Source: Nematostella vectensis (Eukaryota > Cnidaria > Anthozoa > Actiniaria > Edwardsiidae). Taken from it: 64,000 bases of DNA. The notes beneath the pieces were generated by a model. It was not told the origin of the DNA, did not search any database, and saw only the letters and a program-made list of their open reading frames with translations. This document shows positions 11,040 through 42,100 of this stretch, piece after piece; position 1 is the first letter of the stretch; each line of letters starts with the position of its first letter. The stretch lies in NCBI RefSeq assembly GCF_932526225.1, contig NC_064045.1, forward strand, positions 4,164,498-4,228,497, read 5' to 3'. Position numbers and translations under genes: made by a program.

Positions 11040-11760
11040 CCGAGCGAAATGTTCGAACGCGCAAAAAGGCGCGCGCGGGGGATGTTATAGTCTCAGTAAG
11101 GGGAGCGTTGCGTGACTCCTTTGCAGCCGCTCTTGTCGGAGACGCGCAACGCTCCCCGTCCCCACGCGTGTAAATATCTATAGTTTATTTTATATACCTC
11201 AATGATTTGAATAAGAGATTACTCAATTTTTTTTTTTTATTTTTTATTTTCGTTAAGGTGATTTTCAGGGGCACTGAAGGAACAGTTCCACGCGAGAAAT
11301 GCGCGCGCGGGGTACAGCCGCTCTTGTCGGAGACGCGCAACGCTCCCCGTCCCCACGCGTGTAAATATCTATAGTTTATTTTATATACCTCAATGATTTG
11401 AATAAGATATTACTCAATTTTTTTTTTGATTTTCGTTAAGGTGATTTTCAGGGGCACTGAAGGAACAGTTCCACGCGAGAAATGTGCGCGCGGGGTACAG
11501 CCGCTCTTGTCGGAGACACGCAACACTGCTCGCCCCCACGAGTAAATATATTTACAGTTTATTTTATATACCTCAAAGATTTGAATTGCATTTTACTCAA
11601 GATTTTTCGATCTCCGTTGAGGGGTAAGTCATTCTCACCCGCAACGAGCGAAGAGTTCGACTGCGCGAAAAATGACTCTCGCACTTAAACGCTCGCGGGG
11701 AAGGAGGTATGTCCTTTGCAGTGGCAAGGAGAGTTGGGTGACCCCGCCACGAGCGGCTGC
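11040..11760. repeat. GC/AT-alternating tandem repeat upstream of RNPS1
   Basis: Three units of about 180-190 bp, recognisable by AGCCGCTCTTGTCGGAGAC at about 11124, 11316 and 11497, each followed by an AT-rich half (TATAGTTTATTTTATATACC). This lies between the RNPS1 promoter and the TEX2 3' end. No gene is seen in 11000-12040. Confidence 0.85.
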
Positions 11761-12041
11761 ACAGGTATGTAGAGATTTGTCAAACTATCAAACTTAACTT
11801 ACAACCATTTAGGAATATTGCTTACTTAATTTGAATTGTCGACTCAATTTGGACCATAGAGGTACCTCAATTTAGGTATAAACTTTTGTAATAAATTCCC
11901 TATTAACTCGATAATTAATAGGGTAATAGTGTTTTGAGGCTTAATTGTATTTTTGAGGCTCCTTCTCTGACACAGGAAGGAAAAGAAGAAGAAAAGTTAA
12001 TCCAAATCCTTAAGATCAAAACTCTTCTCGTTAATTAAAAC

Positions 12042-12047
12042 TTTATT
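12042..12047 (-). terminator. possible TEX2 poly(A) signal
   Basis: AATAAA on the minus strand, about 580 bases past the TEX2 stop codon. Nothing coding is recognisable between, so this would be the 3'UTR. Confidence 0.4.
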
Positions 12048-12628
12048 GTAACACAACATAAATCTGTTATTTGTTTACACTTGACATAAGTAACGGGCTT
12101 TATATTAATACTTTGAAGTAAGGGTATTAAAAATAAATATTCTACTTTACTAAATAATCTATAGCCCAAACGCCTGCTCGCGCTAAAACTTGCGCAACAG
12201 AAAACATCGTACTATCTAATCCCGTTTCCAACCCTGCTGATAAGAGAATAAAATAATTTCCATTTCGTCCCCTCCCCCTAAAGTTTAAAAGTCTAGATTC
12301 GTAACATCTTACTGCAAGAGGCTTGAATAGGATTCTGGGATGGATGCGTGCGTGGTCATAAAATTGTACAGTATTTTGCCGCCCCACAGTTCTATAGGAG
12401 TGCAGCGTCACAACACAGGGTAACCATGAAAATAAAACTAATATGGTTAAAAACTTCATCTAAATAGCAGACAACTAAGCGTGTTCAATTCGCATATGAA
12501 ATCCCTACAAGATAATTGCGCGATCCTGTCATCTGAGCCATCACTCTTGGTCATAGTCAGCGGCATGAATCAATACGCAGACTTTGACAGATCAGCGGTC
12601 ACTACCATGGCGGCATGCACAAACTGAC

Positions 12629-15600
12629 TCAGCTGTCTTCAAACTGCTGTTCGACGTCACATTTCATGAGTTTGATTGGCAAATCCTCCATATTAGGAAG
12701 TACGAACATGTTCTGCGAGAGATAAACAACGTTACTTCAGAAGAACGTGAATTTATGAAAGACCGCTTACGGTACTATAAAGTACATTAGAGGACTAAAT
12801 AGACAAAGTGTTTCCATAAAGCTTAAAAAACAGCTAATATTTCACCCAATGGCTTTTGTGTACTCATTTAAAGTGCGAGCATCCCAATTTTCGTCACACT
12901 TTATTTTCGCGAATTTTTTAAAATCGCGAAATTCGCGAAATGAAAGTGACGCGAAAATAAAGTATAATATTAAGGTAGCATATTTGCTCGTCACGCTACT
13001 TGCGTGACATACCGTTAATAATGTGTTGAACCTCTCTTACCTTAAACTCCTGTTTGAGTTTCTTTTCTATCCAGTCTGTCACGTGAGTCAGTTTAACCTG
13101 TCGAGCACCAAGCTTTGGACGAGCAGATACGAACAACATTGGGTTGCCACGGAAACCATACCTATCAAGAGATTACAAATAAATAAACCATTGCAATACC
13201 CCACCCACACACTAACCAGAAATCCCCAGGGCCAGTTGCTAGAAGGGAGTGGTATGCTCATACAACCCGTCCTGAACACGGCCCTCACCTTAGCATGAAC
13301 ATATCCCAGCATGTTTAGTAGGCGACAGTAGTATGCTGATAAAGAGCCCCCTCCCTACTCCCCTGTCAGCCCTACCACTAACCCAAACTCAGCAGAGCTT
13401 TATTAAAGATAGCAGCGAGAAATTGATGGCAAGCATCCCAGTTTTTTGCCCTGGGCTTTCTTCAAGCACCACCCAGCCACCCTTACCCGAATTCACCAGA
13501 GGCTTTTGAAATGGGTACAGTATAGTGATGGCAAGCACCCACTCTTTGCTCTCCCCCCTCTAACCTAGCCTGAACTCCCCAGAGCTTGTTTGTAGGTGGC
13601 GGAGAAATGCTAGCTATGAGCATCCGCCCCTTACCCAAACTCGCCAGAGGATTTTGGTAGGTGTTTGCTATTAACTTCCCTCCCCCCTTACTGAAACTTA
13701 CCAGAGCCTGTTAGTAGGTGGCGGAGGTATGTTGATAGCAAGAGTCCCCTTCACCGTTTGCACCTCAACGGACAGGATGATTGGCAAGTTAGAGAACTTC
13801 TCCGCTGCTGACTTTACAATCTTAGTCTCCGCAGCCTTCTTAACCCATTTGGACTTAGCAAGTCTCTCAATAACGCTTATAACCTTCCTTTTCGTGTTGG
13901 GTTTATTGTTAATGTTTCTTCTAATTGGACTGGATGGGCCACTACCAGGGGTAGGGCTCCCTGGCTCTGAGCGTGACATCTCATCTTCATTAGAGCTTTG
14001 TTTTTGGACAGGGCTGACACGACCTGTACTGTTCAACTCTATTGGAATGCTGTCTGACTTTGTTAAGGATTCTGATGAAATTTGGAATGAAGTCATGGAG
14101 TTGGATGAAGCTGCAAGGTTGCTTTCCTCGTGCAAGCTTTCTCGGTCACTGGAACTGTCTGTTGATCTAGACACCACAAATTCAGGTCTTGCTCGCATTG
14201 CATCAGGGGAGAGATCGGATTCTGTGCCAGAACTCAGTCTAATGTTAAACTCTTCCAAGTCAGACTCCGGGGATTCAAAATCAGAGTCACTCTCTGGTGG
14301 ACTCTCTGAGGTCAAGGAAGCAGCATCTTCCTCAAGAATATCCTTTGAACGTTCCTCCTCTTCCATCATTTCATACTTACGTGAGAGTTCCGCCATTTCC
14401 AAATCTGCAGATATTTCCTTATTCTCTATTTCATTACCGAGATTCAGAAAGTAAGACAAGTAGCCATCAACATTGAGATAGGTTTCTAATGTGAACACTA
14501 GCCCTCCACTGTAAGTCACATCAAAATCAATCCATGTCCCACGCTCATCAAGCACTGGTAGGGAGACACGACTAATGATTGGTAGACTGTTTCCAAGTGA
14601 TAAGTCTTTAATGCTAATATCCCTGATGAACTGAGGCTTGTGTAGTTTACTGAGCTTGTTCTGAAAGCGTTGAGTGATTTTGTCCGCCCAGTAACGATCC
14701 TGCCAGACATCCCAGAACACCCTTCCGAACAGCATGTTCACCCAGGACAACTGGACCTGCTGGCCTTCTCCTGATGTGTCTTCAATCACTGGCAACAGCT
14801 TAGCCATATAATGTGGGTAGCTACAGGATGGGCGAAGCAAGTAATCTAGGTCAGAGATGGTTTCTTCCTTGTTGGAAACCATCAATTTACTAAAGTACTG
14901 GTACCATTCCTCTTTCTCACGACCAGTGCGAGCAAACAAATACAGAATGCTAATATCCTCAAATGAAGTCTGACTTCGCATTTTCTGAAGAATTGACTTG
15001 CCATTGTCTTCAGTGATAACCTCTTTAATTTCCTCAGTCACCTTGCCTGGTTTGTCTAGCATCACCAGAAGAGGGTACTTTTTGCTCCAGATTCTCTTCT
15101 TAGTAATTGTTGGTGGAACAAGTGAGACTTTCCCGCCAGTTAGATCAAAGCTATCATGGCGATTGAAAGGTATACTAGCATTGTCATCTAAAGTTCTTGG
15201 ATCTAACTTTTTATTTGGGTTGAGCTTTGGATGTGAGAGTGTTAGCTTGGTTCCTTTGAGTTGTGCAAACACTGGTGTTGTTTCTGACACAGTTGAAGGG
15301 TCATAGTCATAAGCTTTGTACATCCATCCCTAAGAAAAAAAATACACCAGTTGATATTATAAATCATACAACAACACTACAACAGTCAAGGCTCTATGAG
15401 CGCTCTCGAAAGTGACCAGCTTTGTTTGAAACCATAATTTCAAACCACCGTCTTGAGCTCTCGTAAGCTACCAGATCCGTTAACGACCAACCTTTTCAGC
15501 TCCCAAGAGTAGCCACTTACAAGAGTCTTTGACTATAAAATAAATGCACTTAAAGGGCTAGGAGTTCTTGTTGATTGGATGGAAAAAAATAGATCCCATT

Positions 15601-17989
15601 TTCTGGTGTGACTGTTTTTATAGTTGTCATGCAGCCTATGTGATAGCTTAAGTGTTATCAAATATCTTATTATGTGTTGAAATGGAAAGCAAAAGGAAAG
15701 CATAAAAAACAAGATAGTTTTTTTTTCAAATACTTACTGATATGAAAATCATAAAAATACTACATAGTCTATACATAATTTAACAGCTTGGAAAATTCAT
15801 ACTTATTCTATCAAAAGGAAACACAGTTGCATAGGAAACCACAATTCTAAGACAGTATTAAAAAAAAAACAGGGTTATCAAGTTTCTATGGATATACAAA
15901 ATCAAGAAATGTGCCAAAAAATATAAGCTCCTTTGTTTTGTTTCATAGTTATAGTTATGGGAAGGTTTAAGGGCAAATAAGCCATTAAAAGTGGTCAACC
16001 TTTAAAGATATAGCAGAGCAAACAGTCAAATTGATAATTTACTTTCAACAAATGCTGTTGGTCAGACGATATCAATGCAACTATCAAATGCATACAGAGC
16101 AAATTTTATATTCACTCTTCTTGGGAGGCGAGAAAATCATATAATCAGTATTTCAGATAGTATACATGGGAATCTCACTATGAGTTCACAGTAAAACAAT
16201 CAAGGTGAATCAATAAATTCCAAACAACCCGCTCTTGAAATGGAATACTTCAAACAATGATTTTCTTGTTTCTGTCGACAACTTTCCACTTTCACTAAGT
16301 GCAGAGCCAATAAAAAAAGTGACAGAAATGTAAAATGTGTCTTTGATGATTTTTCATGGATTTTATTTCAGAGATCAAGAGCTTACACACCACTGATAAT
16401 ATTCCCAGATGGTAAAAGCCTTACAGATGGCCTAGTGACTGGCAAAGACTAGATATCGATCACATATTTTGATGGAGTGTTTTTTCTCCGTCTGTCATTC
16501 GAAGTCTGACAGGAAAACACTTGAATGTTTTTTTTTTCTCACGCGAGGAAAAGAAAAAAAGGGTTAAAATTTAAAAAAATCAAAATCGTATTACATGAAT
16601 AAAATCCAAAATAACGAATAAACAATTCCCAGGTCTTGCTTGAATATCTTTAAGGAGATCTCATTTCAATAAAAGATGCTATCATGTTTCACAGAACAGA
16701 ATTTGAATGGGGAAAGTACAATTGAAAACGTGCAAGGAATATAATAATGTGATACAGTGCAAAGGCACGTTTGCGACTATTTGTACTGTACACATTTTTG
16801 ATATGCTCTATGATCTTACCTTCAATTCTCGGGGCCGCAATAGAAGCCCAGGATCGATAGAAGTATAATCCCTTTTGGGAGCGTTTGCGATATGTCGGTT
16901 GTATTCTTTCAGTTCTCTTTCAAATCTCTCTTTCGCGGAGTCTTCTGGGCAGAGAATCCAGAGGACAACACAACCCACCAAATACGCTACTAGAAACCCA
17001 AAAACCATTCCATTCACAAACACGGGTGGTGTAGTAATAAAATATGTGTACGTCAGTAGAACTGAGACAGATAAAAGTGTGTAGTGTGGTTCATAGACAT
17101 GGCTAGGAAGATCCGGAGACTCCAAAAAAATGTCTATATCTTCATAGTTCGATAATCTTGAAGGAGGAGATAACTCGGGCAAAGCATCTTGAAATTCCTC
17201 TTCTTCAACTTCTACGTTTTCTTTCACTGGATCTGTGGAACTGTCATCTTTTGCTGCTGCTAAAAGGGATGACAAGGAGATGGCTGGAGAGCACGATGCA
17301 GTAAGGCGCTCGGTTGCTTCTTGTGTGTGGCGATGCAGTCTGCGAAAGGGCGACGGTGAACGCGACCGTGAAGTAGACTCGCGATCTTTCTCCTTCAGGC
17401 TGAGATGGGTCTGTGAAGGTTGCGAACCCGTCGACCCAGCATCAGCCGTTTCCTCTTTCGCCTCATTCACTTTCGACGATTGAGTGGTATTCGCTTGTCG
17501 ACCCTCACGTCGTAGAAAGCGCATGGCGCCACTCGAGTTTGGTCCTTTCTCCTTTTCAATCCTAAAATTCCCCGCACTTATCGGCCAACTCCTTTGCTTT
17601 ACTACATGATTTTTTTCCGCGCCAATTGCGCTAATCGCCGCCTGTTTCAAACTTGCTTCCGAGCCGGCTTTAATTTGTTTAGATGTCTCCTCCAACTTGC
17701 TTCCAGGTCGTATGCAACTGTATGTCGTCACCGACGCGTTTTCACTCTCGCTACTTGTTATCGCAATTTCGTGGTTTTCACCGTCGCAATTTGCCTCAGC
17801 CTTACGCACAATCGAGATCTCTTCTTCGGAATCGGATTCCCTCTGAGCGTTGGTTGGATTATAGCGTATAGATATGGAAGCTAGTGCGTTCCGCAATCTC
17901 CCTGCACCGGTGTTTGCACCACTCGGAGGTTTACCGCCCGATCCTTGCCTCGGCAAAGGAGGACGTGGTGGCGGTTTTTTCTCACTCAT
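12629..17989 (-). CDS. TEX2: TEX2, SMP-domain lipid-transfer protein of ER contact sites
   Basis: Minus-strand exons 16820-17989, 13702-15329, 13041-13161 and 12629-12712 join in phase to 1000 residues (human about 1130). Exon 1 encodes a Pro/Ser-rich disordered N-terminus starting MSEKKPPPRPP and a two-segment hydrophobic hairpin (about 299-346) ending VVLWIL. Exon 2 has a PH-like part (about 391-560) and the first half of the SMP domain (from about 585, SWVNMLFGRVFWDVW). An acidic, Ser-rich insert follows, then the second half with IPPPPTNRLWYGF and HVTDWIEKKL. The 28-codon last exon has the family's C-terminal MFVLPNMEDLPI. SMP domains carry lipids between membranes; TEX2 and yeast Nvj2 act at ER contacts. 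An in-frame upstream ATG at 18016 would add nine residues. It is divergently arranged with IRE1. Confidence 0.93.
12766..12965 (+). repeat. dispersed repeat, copy 1 (TEX2 last intron)
   Basis: Matches the reverse complement of 28050-28262 at roughly 75-80% by eye, sharing ACTAAATAGACAA, GTTTCCA-AAAGCTTA and the TTTTCGCGAATTTTTTAAAA / CGCGAAA block. One side is AT-rich and rich in Cs and Gs as CGCGAA words. Unclassified mobile repeat. Confidence 0.7.
13320..13740 (-). repeat. degenerate about 80-bp repeats derived from the TEX2 exon 2 end
   Basis: The true exon end plus donor at 13702-13735 is echoed at about 13580-13605 (same CCGCCACCTAC and AGCTCTGG words, donor GT lost) and more weakly near 13640, 13495 and 13410. 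The repeats run from the exon border into intron 2. Confidence 0.6.
15330..16819. other. TEX2 intron 1, no features seen
   Basis: AT-rich intron between TEX2 exons 1 and 2; no repeat array, RNA gene or coding exon was recognised. Confidence 0.6.
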
Positions 17990-18447
17990 TAAAAGTCCCG
18001 TATCTACCAGATGCAATATCTATTCAAATTGAGCAGCTGGGCGACCATAGGTTGTCAGAATTCGCCTATACACGCGATTATTACTCACTTATAGGGCACG
18101 AATCGAATCGGCTTGCACTTTTACATTGTTTTTGCTTGTGGGTGAGTCAGCGAGAACGACTTCCGTCTTGTCAGCGGTAAGACCGTAAGTCAAACCGGAA
18201 ATAAGTAAGATCAGACCGTAACTCTAACCGGGCGGAAATATCGCACCTCAGGCACCTCGTTGCTCGTTCTGGGCTTCTTGTAATACTCGATTCTCGGACA
18301 GCCCTTTCTTGTGTCTGCAAAACAGCTCGATGAAAATGATAAAAAAAGAAAGAATATCGACTTACGTCGCTATAGACTGCTTTGTACAGGAAGTACTCGA
18401 AACAGTTGCTCATACATTTAATTTTAGTCCCTCCTTTATGTTTCAAA

Positions 18448-18518
18448 GTTTCCATAGTGTAGTGGTTATCACGTCTGCCTAACACGCTAAGGTCCTCAAT
18501 TCGCGCCTGGGCGAAACA
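18448..18518 (+). pseudogene. degenerate tRNA-Val(AAC)-like sequence
   Basis: GTTTCCATAGTGTAGTGG opens like metazoan tRNA-Val with an intact A box, and CCTAACAC supplies an AAC anticodon loop. The 3' end GCGAAAC pairs poorly, the anticodon stem has mismatches and the B box (AATTCGCGCCT) departs from GGTTCGANNCC. A T-run follows at about 18520. It is more likely a decayed tRNA or tRNA-derived SINE head than a working gene. Confidence 0.55.
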
Positions 18519-18714
18519 TTTTTTTTAGATCTGTATCATTTATTATAGTCATAATAAATGTCATACTATTCATAGTCATAATAAATAACGTTAAATAGCC
18601 TCATTGTACATCTTTTAACTCTTGTGCTTGACTAATGTATCTATTTTCTGCTACAGAGTGATCTCTTTGCTAAACCTGCCCGAGAGAGACTCGGGCTGAC
18701 TGTGTTGGCGTAAA

Positions 18715-18722
18715 TGACGTCA
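18715..18722. promoter_or_regulatory. CRE / UPR-type element upstream of IRE1
   Basis: Perfect TGACGTCA, 129 bases upstream of the IRE1 ATG. Its core TGACGT is shared by CREB/ATF sites and by the UPRE bound by XBP1 and ATF6, so feedback by the unfolded protein response is possible. Function is inferred only. Confidence 0.4.
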
Positions 18723-18850
18723 CTAGGCTCAGTCCCTCAGAAAGCGTTAGTTTTGTTCCAGTTTTATTTCGTCTCGCGAAACTTATATTGGTCGAGAAAC
18801 ACCTCGTTTCCACATGTTTCATATTGTTGTTCTTGATATCGATCATAGCA

Positions 18851-38170
<19,320 letters not shown>

Positions 38171-38647
38171 TCTGCAGAAAAGAACGTTTGATCAAGTGCA
38201 ATGGAACGTTTGATTGAGTACAATGGAAGACTTAATCGAGTGCAATGGATTGTTTGAGTGTAATGATAGGTTAATGAATTTAAATGGATCGTCTTATGAA
38301 GTGAAATGTTTGAGTACGCAAATCGACCGTTTGGTCGTGTAAACTGGAATGCTTTGCAATTCAATGGAACGTTTGATCGGGTACAATGGAACGTATCTTT
38401 GTGAGTGAAAACGGTTTCAAAGAAATGTTTGACCAGATCTATGGAGCGTTAGATTAAAGCAATGTGGGATTTGGGAATGTGATGGAGTGTTCTATTTCCT
38501 GACGTGTCATTCTGGTAGAACAAAAATCCGCCAAATGGAACCGAAAGGAACATTGCCCCAAGACTTTGCCCCGTCTACAATACATACGCGACCATTATCT
38601 GTAACAATGAAAATATTTGTAGATTTTTGTACATATTTTTTTAGAAA

Positions 38648-38653
38648 TAATAA
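38648..38653 (+). terminator. possible IRE1 poly(A) signal
   Basis: AATAAA within GAAATAATAAAACAATC, about 480 bases past the IRE1 stop. Position fits a 3'UTR end; not otherwise supported. Confidence 0.5.
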
Positions 38654-39160
38654 AACAATCTTATACTAAAGACTGTGTCCACTGTTGTCCTAATCTACGG
38701 AGAAGCTGCAACGGCTGCGATAATTATCATTACAAGTGTAGCCTCCTACGCAGGCGCTTTCTAGTTTCGGGCTCCCTGTGCTTCTTGCTCAAAAACCTAG
38801 GGTAATCGACCTGCTTAAAAGCTTAGGGTAAGTGTGCACAGGTAGCCTGAAACTCAAATGCGGGTGCGTAGGTGGTTACACCAAATAGGTAATTTATTTA
38901 GTATTTAATTATACTCGTCTGGAAGGGGCTTTACAGGGTGGATTTTCACTAGCGAAAGATGGGGGGGGGGGGGGGGGGAGACGGATGAAGTTAAGCGCGA
39001 ATGAAAACATACGAACAAACGAGGGTAACTGTCTCACTCTCTTTCCTCCCCGCTCCCTATCCGTCTCGGCTTAAAAATAGGCCAGTTAACTTTAATCAAT
39101 AACTTTTAATTTATTCTAGCTCTTTAAAATATTTTAAAAAGGAGCTGATTAGAAGGTAGT

Positions 39161-42100
39161 TCACTCGTACAATTGTGCCTCCTCTTTATCCATGTTCCTC
39201 GCAAATCTGCGGAGAAGCTCGTCACTGACCGACACCTGTTTCACCGCCGGATCCTCGCGCATGCCGCCGAACCACGCTGAAAGCTTCGGTAGGTTCTCTC
39301 CGATCATCGGAAACTCGTGCTCGGCTGTCGGAAGGCGTCCGAAGAATGGCCATAAAAAGTAGTCCAGCATCCCCGGCTTTTCTCCTGTACAGAGACGTCT
39401 TTGATCGAAAGCTTTCAATGTAGCGTAAACTACTCAAAAGAGGAGGTGGCTGCAGGTGTGGTTGGGAAAAAAATGAAGGGGGGAGTCTAAAGCAATGTCA
39501 TAACCCAACAGGGGAAGGGAGGGGTTCTGAGGAGTAGAACTTCAGAATAGGGAGGGGAGGGGGCTGAAATTTGGATCATTTCACACCAAGCCCCCTCCCC
39601 TTTCAAAATAAAGAACTGCCCCTAATACACCAACTTTTTTCCTACTCTCGTCCCCTCTCCCCCCGTCCCTCTCCTTTGAGCCGCTACATACGCAGACTTT
39701 TAGAATTTAGCACGAAAAAACAAATAGTAATCTCTTTCTTTCTGCCTATAAAGAACTAAGTATTCTTAGCCATGTTATGGTCACTCCTTTTAGACCGACC
39801 TTTGTGTGTTTCTAAAATTTTCAAATGTGCCAATGAGTTACCTACCTCCAAAGAAAACAGTGTTGCTGACGAAAAGCTCTTGTTCGTATGTCTGGAAGTG
39901 TCTTGTCAGCTGCAGCACATTCTCCTCTGCATCTCCCGTCCCATTCAACAGGCGGAAATAGCTCGACATCACCTGTAACATCAAAACGAATTTGTTTCAG
40001 GTCCCACAGATAATAGATAGTAGTGGTCGGTTACTTATAACCTCTTCGAGTATTTTCTACGGTTTTTGTACCTCACCCAACTTCACCTTGTCAAACCTCT
40101 GAGCGTTTTACGTCTTAAGTAATGGTGTTTTCCTACCTTTCCAAGCTTACCCTGTCAAACCTTTGAATGAGGAGTTTTTGTCTGCTTTTCAAGTAGGGGT
40201 CGCTCGGGTAGAATTGGATCTTTGGATATTGATCTTCAAGAAATTCTGATGGGAAAAGAAGAATAAACAAGGTTTGCATGTCTAGCCAAATTCGGGGCGA
40301 ATTGTATAAGTTTTTAATGCGAGCATCTCGGTCTAATATTTCTAATAATTCACAACAACAAGTTTAAGCCCAAACATTATTGAAATCCCTTTTCAACGTC
40401 AAAAGTAAAAAGAAATAAAACATGGTTCATTACCACAAATGATAACTGACTCCGGGATCAGTTTGCCGTCCATTGTTTCCAGAGCAGGTACCTTGCCCTC
40501 ACAATCGGGATCCGATTGAAACCAGTCTGGTTTACGCTTCAAATTCACATTCACGCATTCGTAATCCAAACCTTTTGCCGCTAAGACAAGTCGTGCACGC
40601 TGAAACAATATACGCTTGTATCAATAACGGAGCAGTTCCCCCTCACTTTTTCTCCTCATCCCTCCTACTCATCCCTTCTTCCCCTCACCCCTCCTTCTTC
40701 TCATCCCTCTTTCTCCTCACCCCTTCTTCTCCTCACTACTCCTCACCCTACTTCTTCTCACTCCTTCTTCTCCTCACCCCTTTTTCTCCTCACCCCTCCT
40801 TCTCCTCACCCCCCTTTCTCCCCCCTTTCCTTCTCCTCACTCCTCATTCTCATCACCCCTCCTTCTCATCACCCCTCCTTCTCATCACCCCTCCTCCTTA
40901 CTCCTTCTTCTCACCCCTTCTTCTCCTCACCCCTCCTCCTCACTCCTTCTCCTCACCCCTCCTTTTACAAACTTCTCCTTCTCAAATTTCCTTTGTTTCA
41001 CCCATCTTCACTGGCACACCAGTAAGGACCGGTGAGCTTGGCTGCAGCCGGATTGGCTGGTCTAATGGAGTAGAAATGATGTGCCTTTCTCTTGCTGCGG
41101 TAAACTCTTCCCCTGTCGTCTTGCACCATGTATGACCTTGGTAGTACTTCCGCTGTCCTCCACTGCTTTTGCCGCCTGTTCGGTTTCTGACTTTCCAACC
41201 AGATTCCAGTGGTGGCAGGTCTTTGCTGTTCTGGTTGTAATACGCTGCAGCTTTTTCTTGACGCGTTTTGAGTGCTTTAACAACTGTATCAGGGTTCACT
41301 GGTTGAGGGAGTAACAACCTTTTGTGAGTGGGAAGCATGGTACGGGTCCTCCGGCTCATCAACAGTTGGACGGGTGATACACCAATGTCCTCAAAAGGTG
41401 TATTGCGGTACTTGAGAAGTCCCTCGAATGGATCCTTTCCATCACCATCTGCTTTCTTAAGAATACGTTTGGCCGTCTGCACAGCTTTCTCAGCCGCACC
41501 ATTCGACTGAGGATATTCAGGTGAACTGGTAATATGTTGAAACCACCCCCATTCTTTCACAAATATTTTGAATTGGTGGGTGCTATCAAATAAGTTTCTA
41601 GTATTACTGTATTACATATTATCACTGATCACTTGGTCGGGTATTCCATAGCGAGCAAATATTTTGTTCAGGTTGTTAATGATACAGGTTGCAGTAGTTT
41701 GACGTAAGAGCTCGATTTCGAAATACTTCGAGTAGAAATCAGTCACTACTAGGTAGGTATGTCCACCGTAATCAAATAGATCAGTACCAACGATCTGCCA
41801 CGGCAGCCCAGGAATGTCGTGAGGCCTGAGAGTTTCTTTTTTGCTACTGATTCCTTAAGCCATTACAGATTCCGCAGGATCGGCCTTTGTCTTTCACCTT
41901 TGCACTCATACCTGGCAAGAAAACATAGTCCCAATCATAGGATAGACCTTTTGACTCACCCATGTGCGCACCATGATTCTCATCAAGTACTTCAGCTCTC
42001 ATCCCTCGTTGTACGACAATTCGATCAGACTTGAATAGTAAGCCATCCTCAACACTTAGCTCCTCCCTTTAGTTAAAATATTCTCTTGCTGATTCATCGA

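Larger units (their letters stand above)
17990..18850. promoter_or_regulatory. divergent TEX2 / IRE1 promoter region
   Basis: 861 bases separate the start codons of the two divergent genes. The region contains the tRNA-like sequence (18448-18518) and the palindrome TGACGTCA (18715-18722). No TATA box is convincing for either gene. Whether untranslated first exons exist cannot be judged. Confidence 0.6.
38183..39720. repeat. duplicated block A: IRE1 3' flank plus GST last exon
   Basis: Collinear with 48360-54590 (block B). Shared landmarks are TTAATGAATTTAAATG, GGAACGTTTGAT runs, the poly(A) region (AATAAA-type word near 38648 and 48867), ACTCGTCTGGAAGGGGC, the GST exon, and the CTAATACACCAACTTTT stretch. 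Block A lacks the hAT element of block B. Confidence 0.85.

Noticed and set aside
12584-12790. Plus-strand open frame of 68 codons
   Set aside because: It is the antisense of the last TEX2 exon (12629-12712), which fits phase, splice acceptor and the conserved C-terminal motif.
13729-14454. Long plus-strand open frame (241 codons)
   Set aside because: Shadow of TEX2 exon 2; composition reflects the antisense of its Ser/Glu-rich insert.
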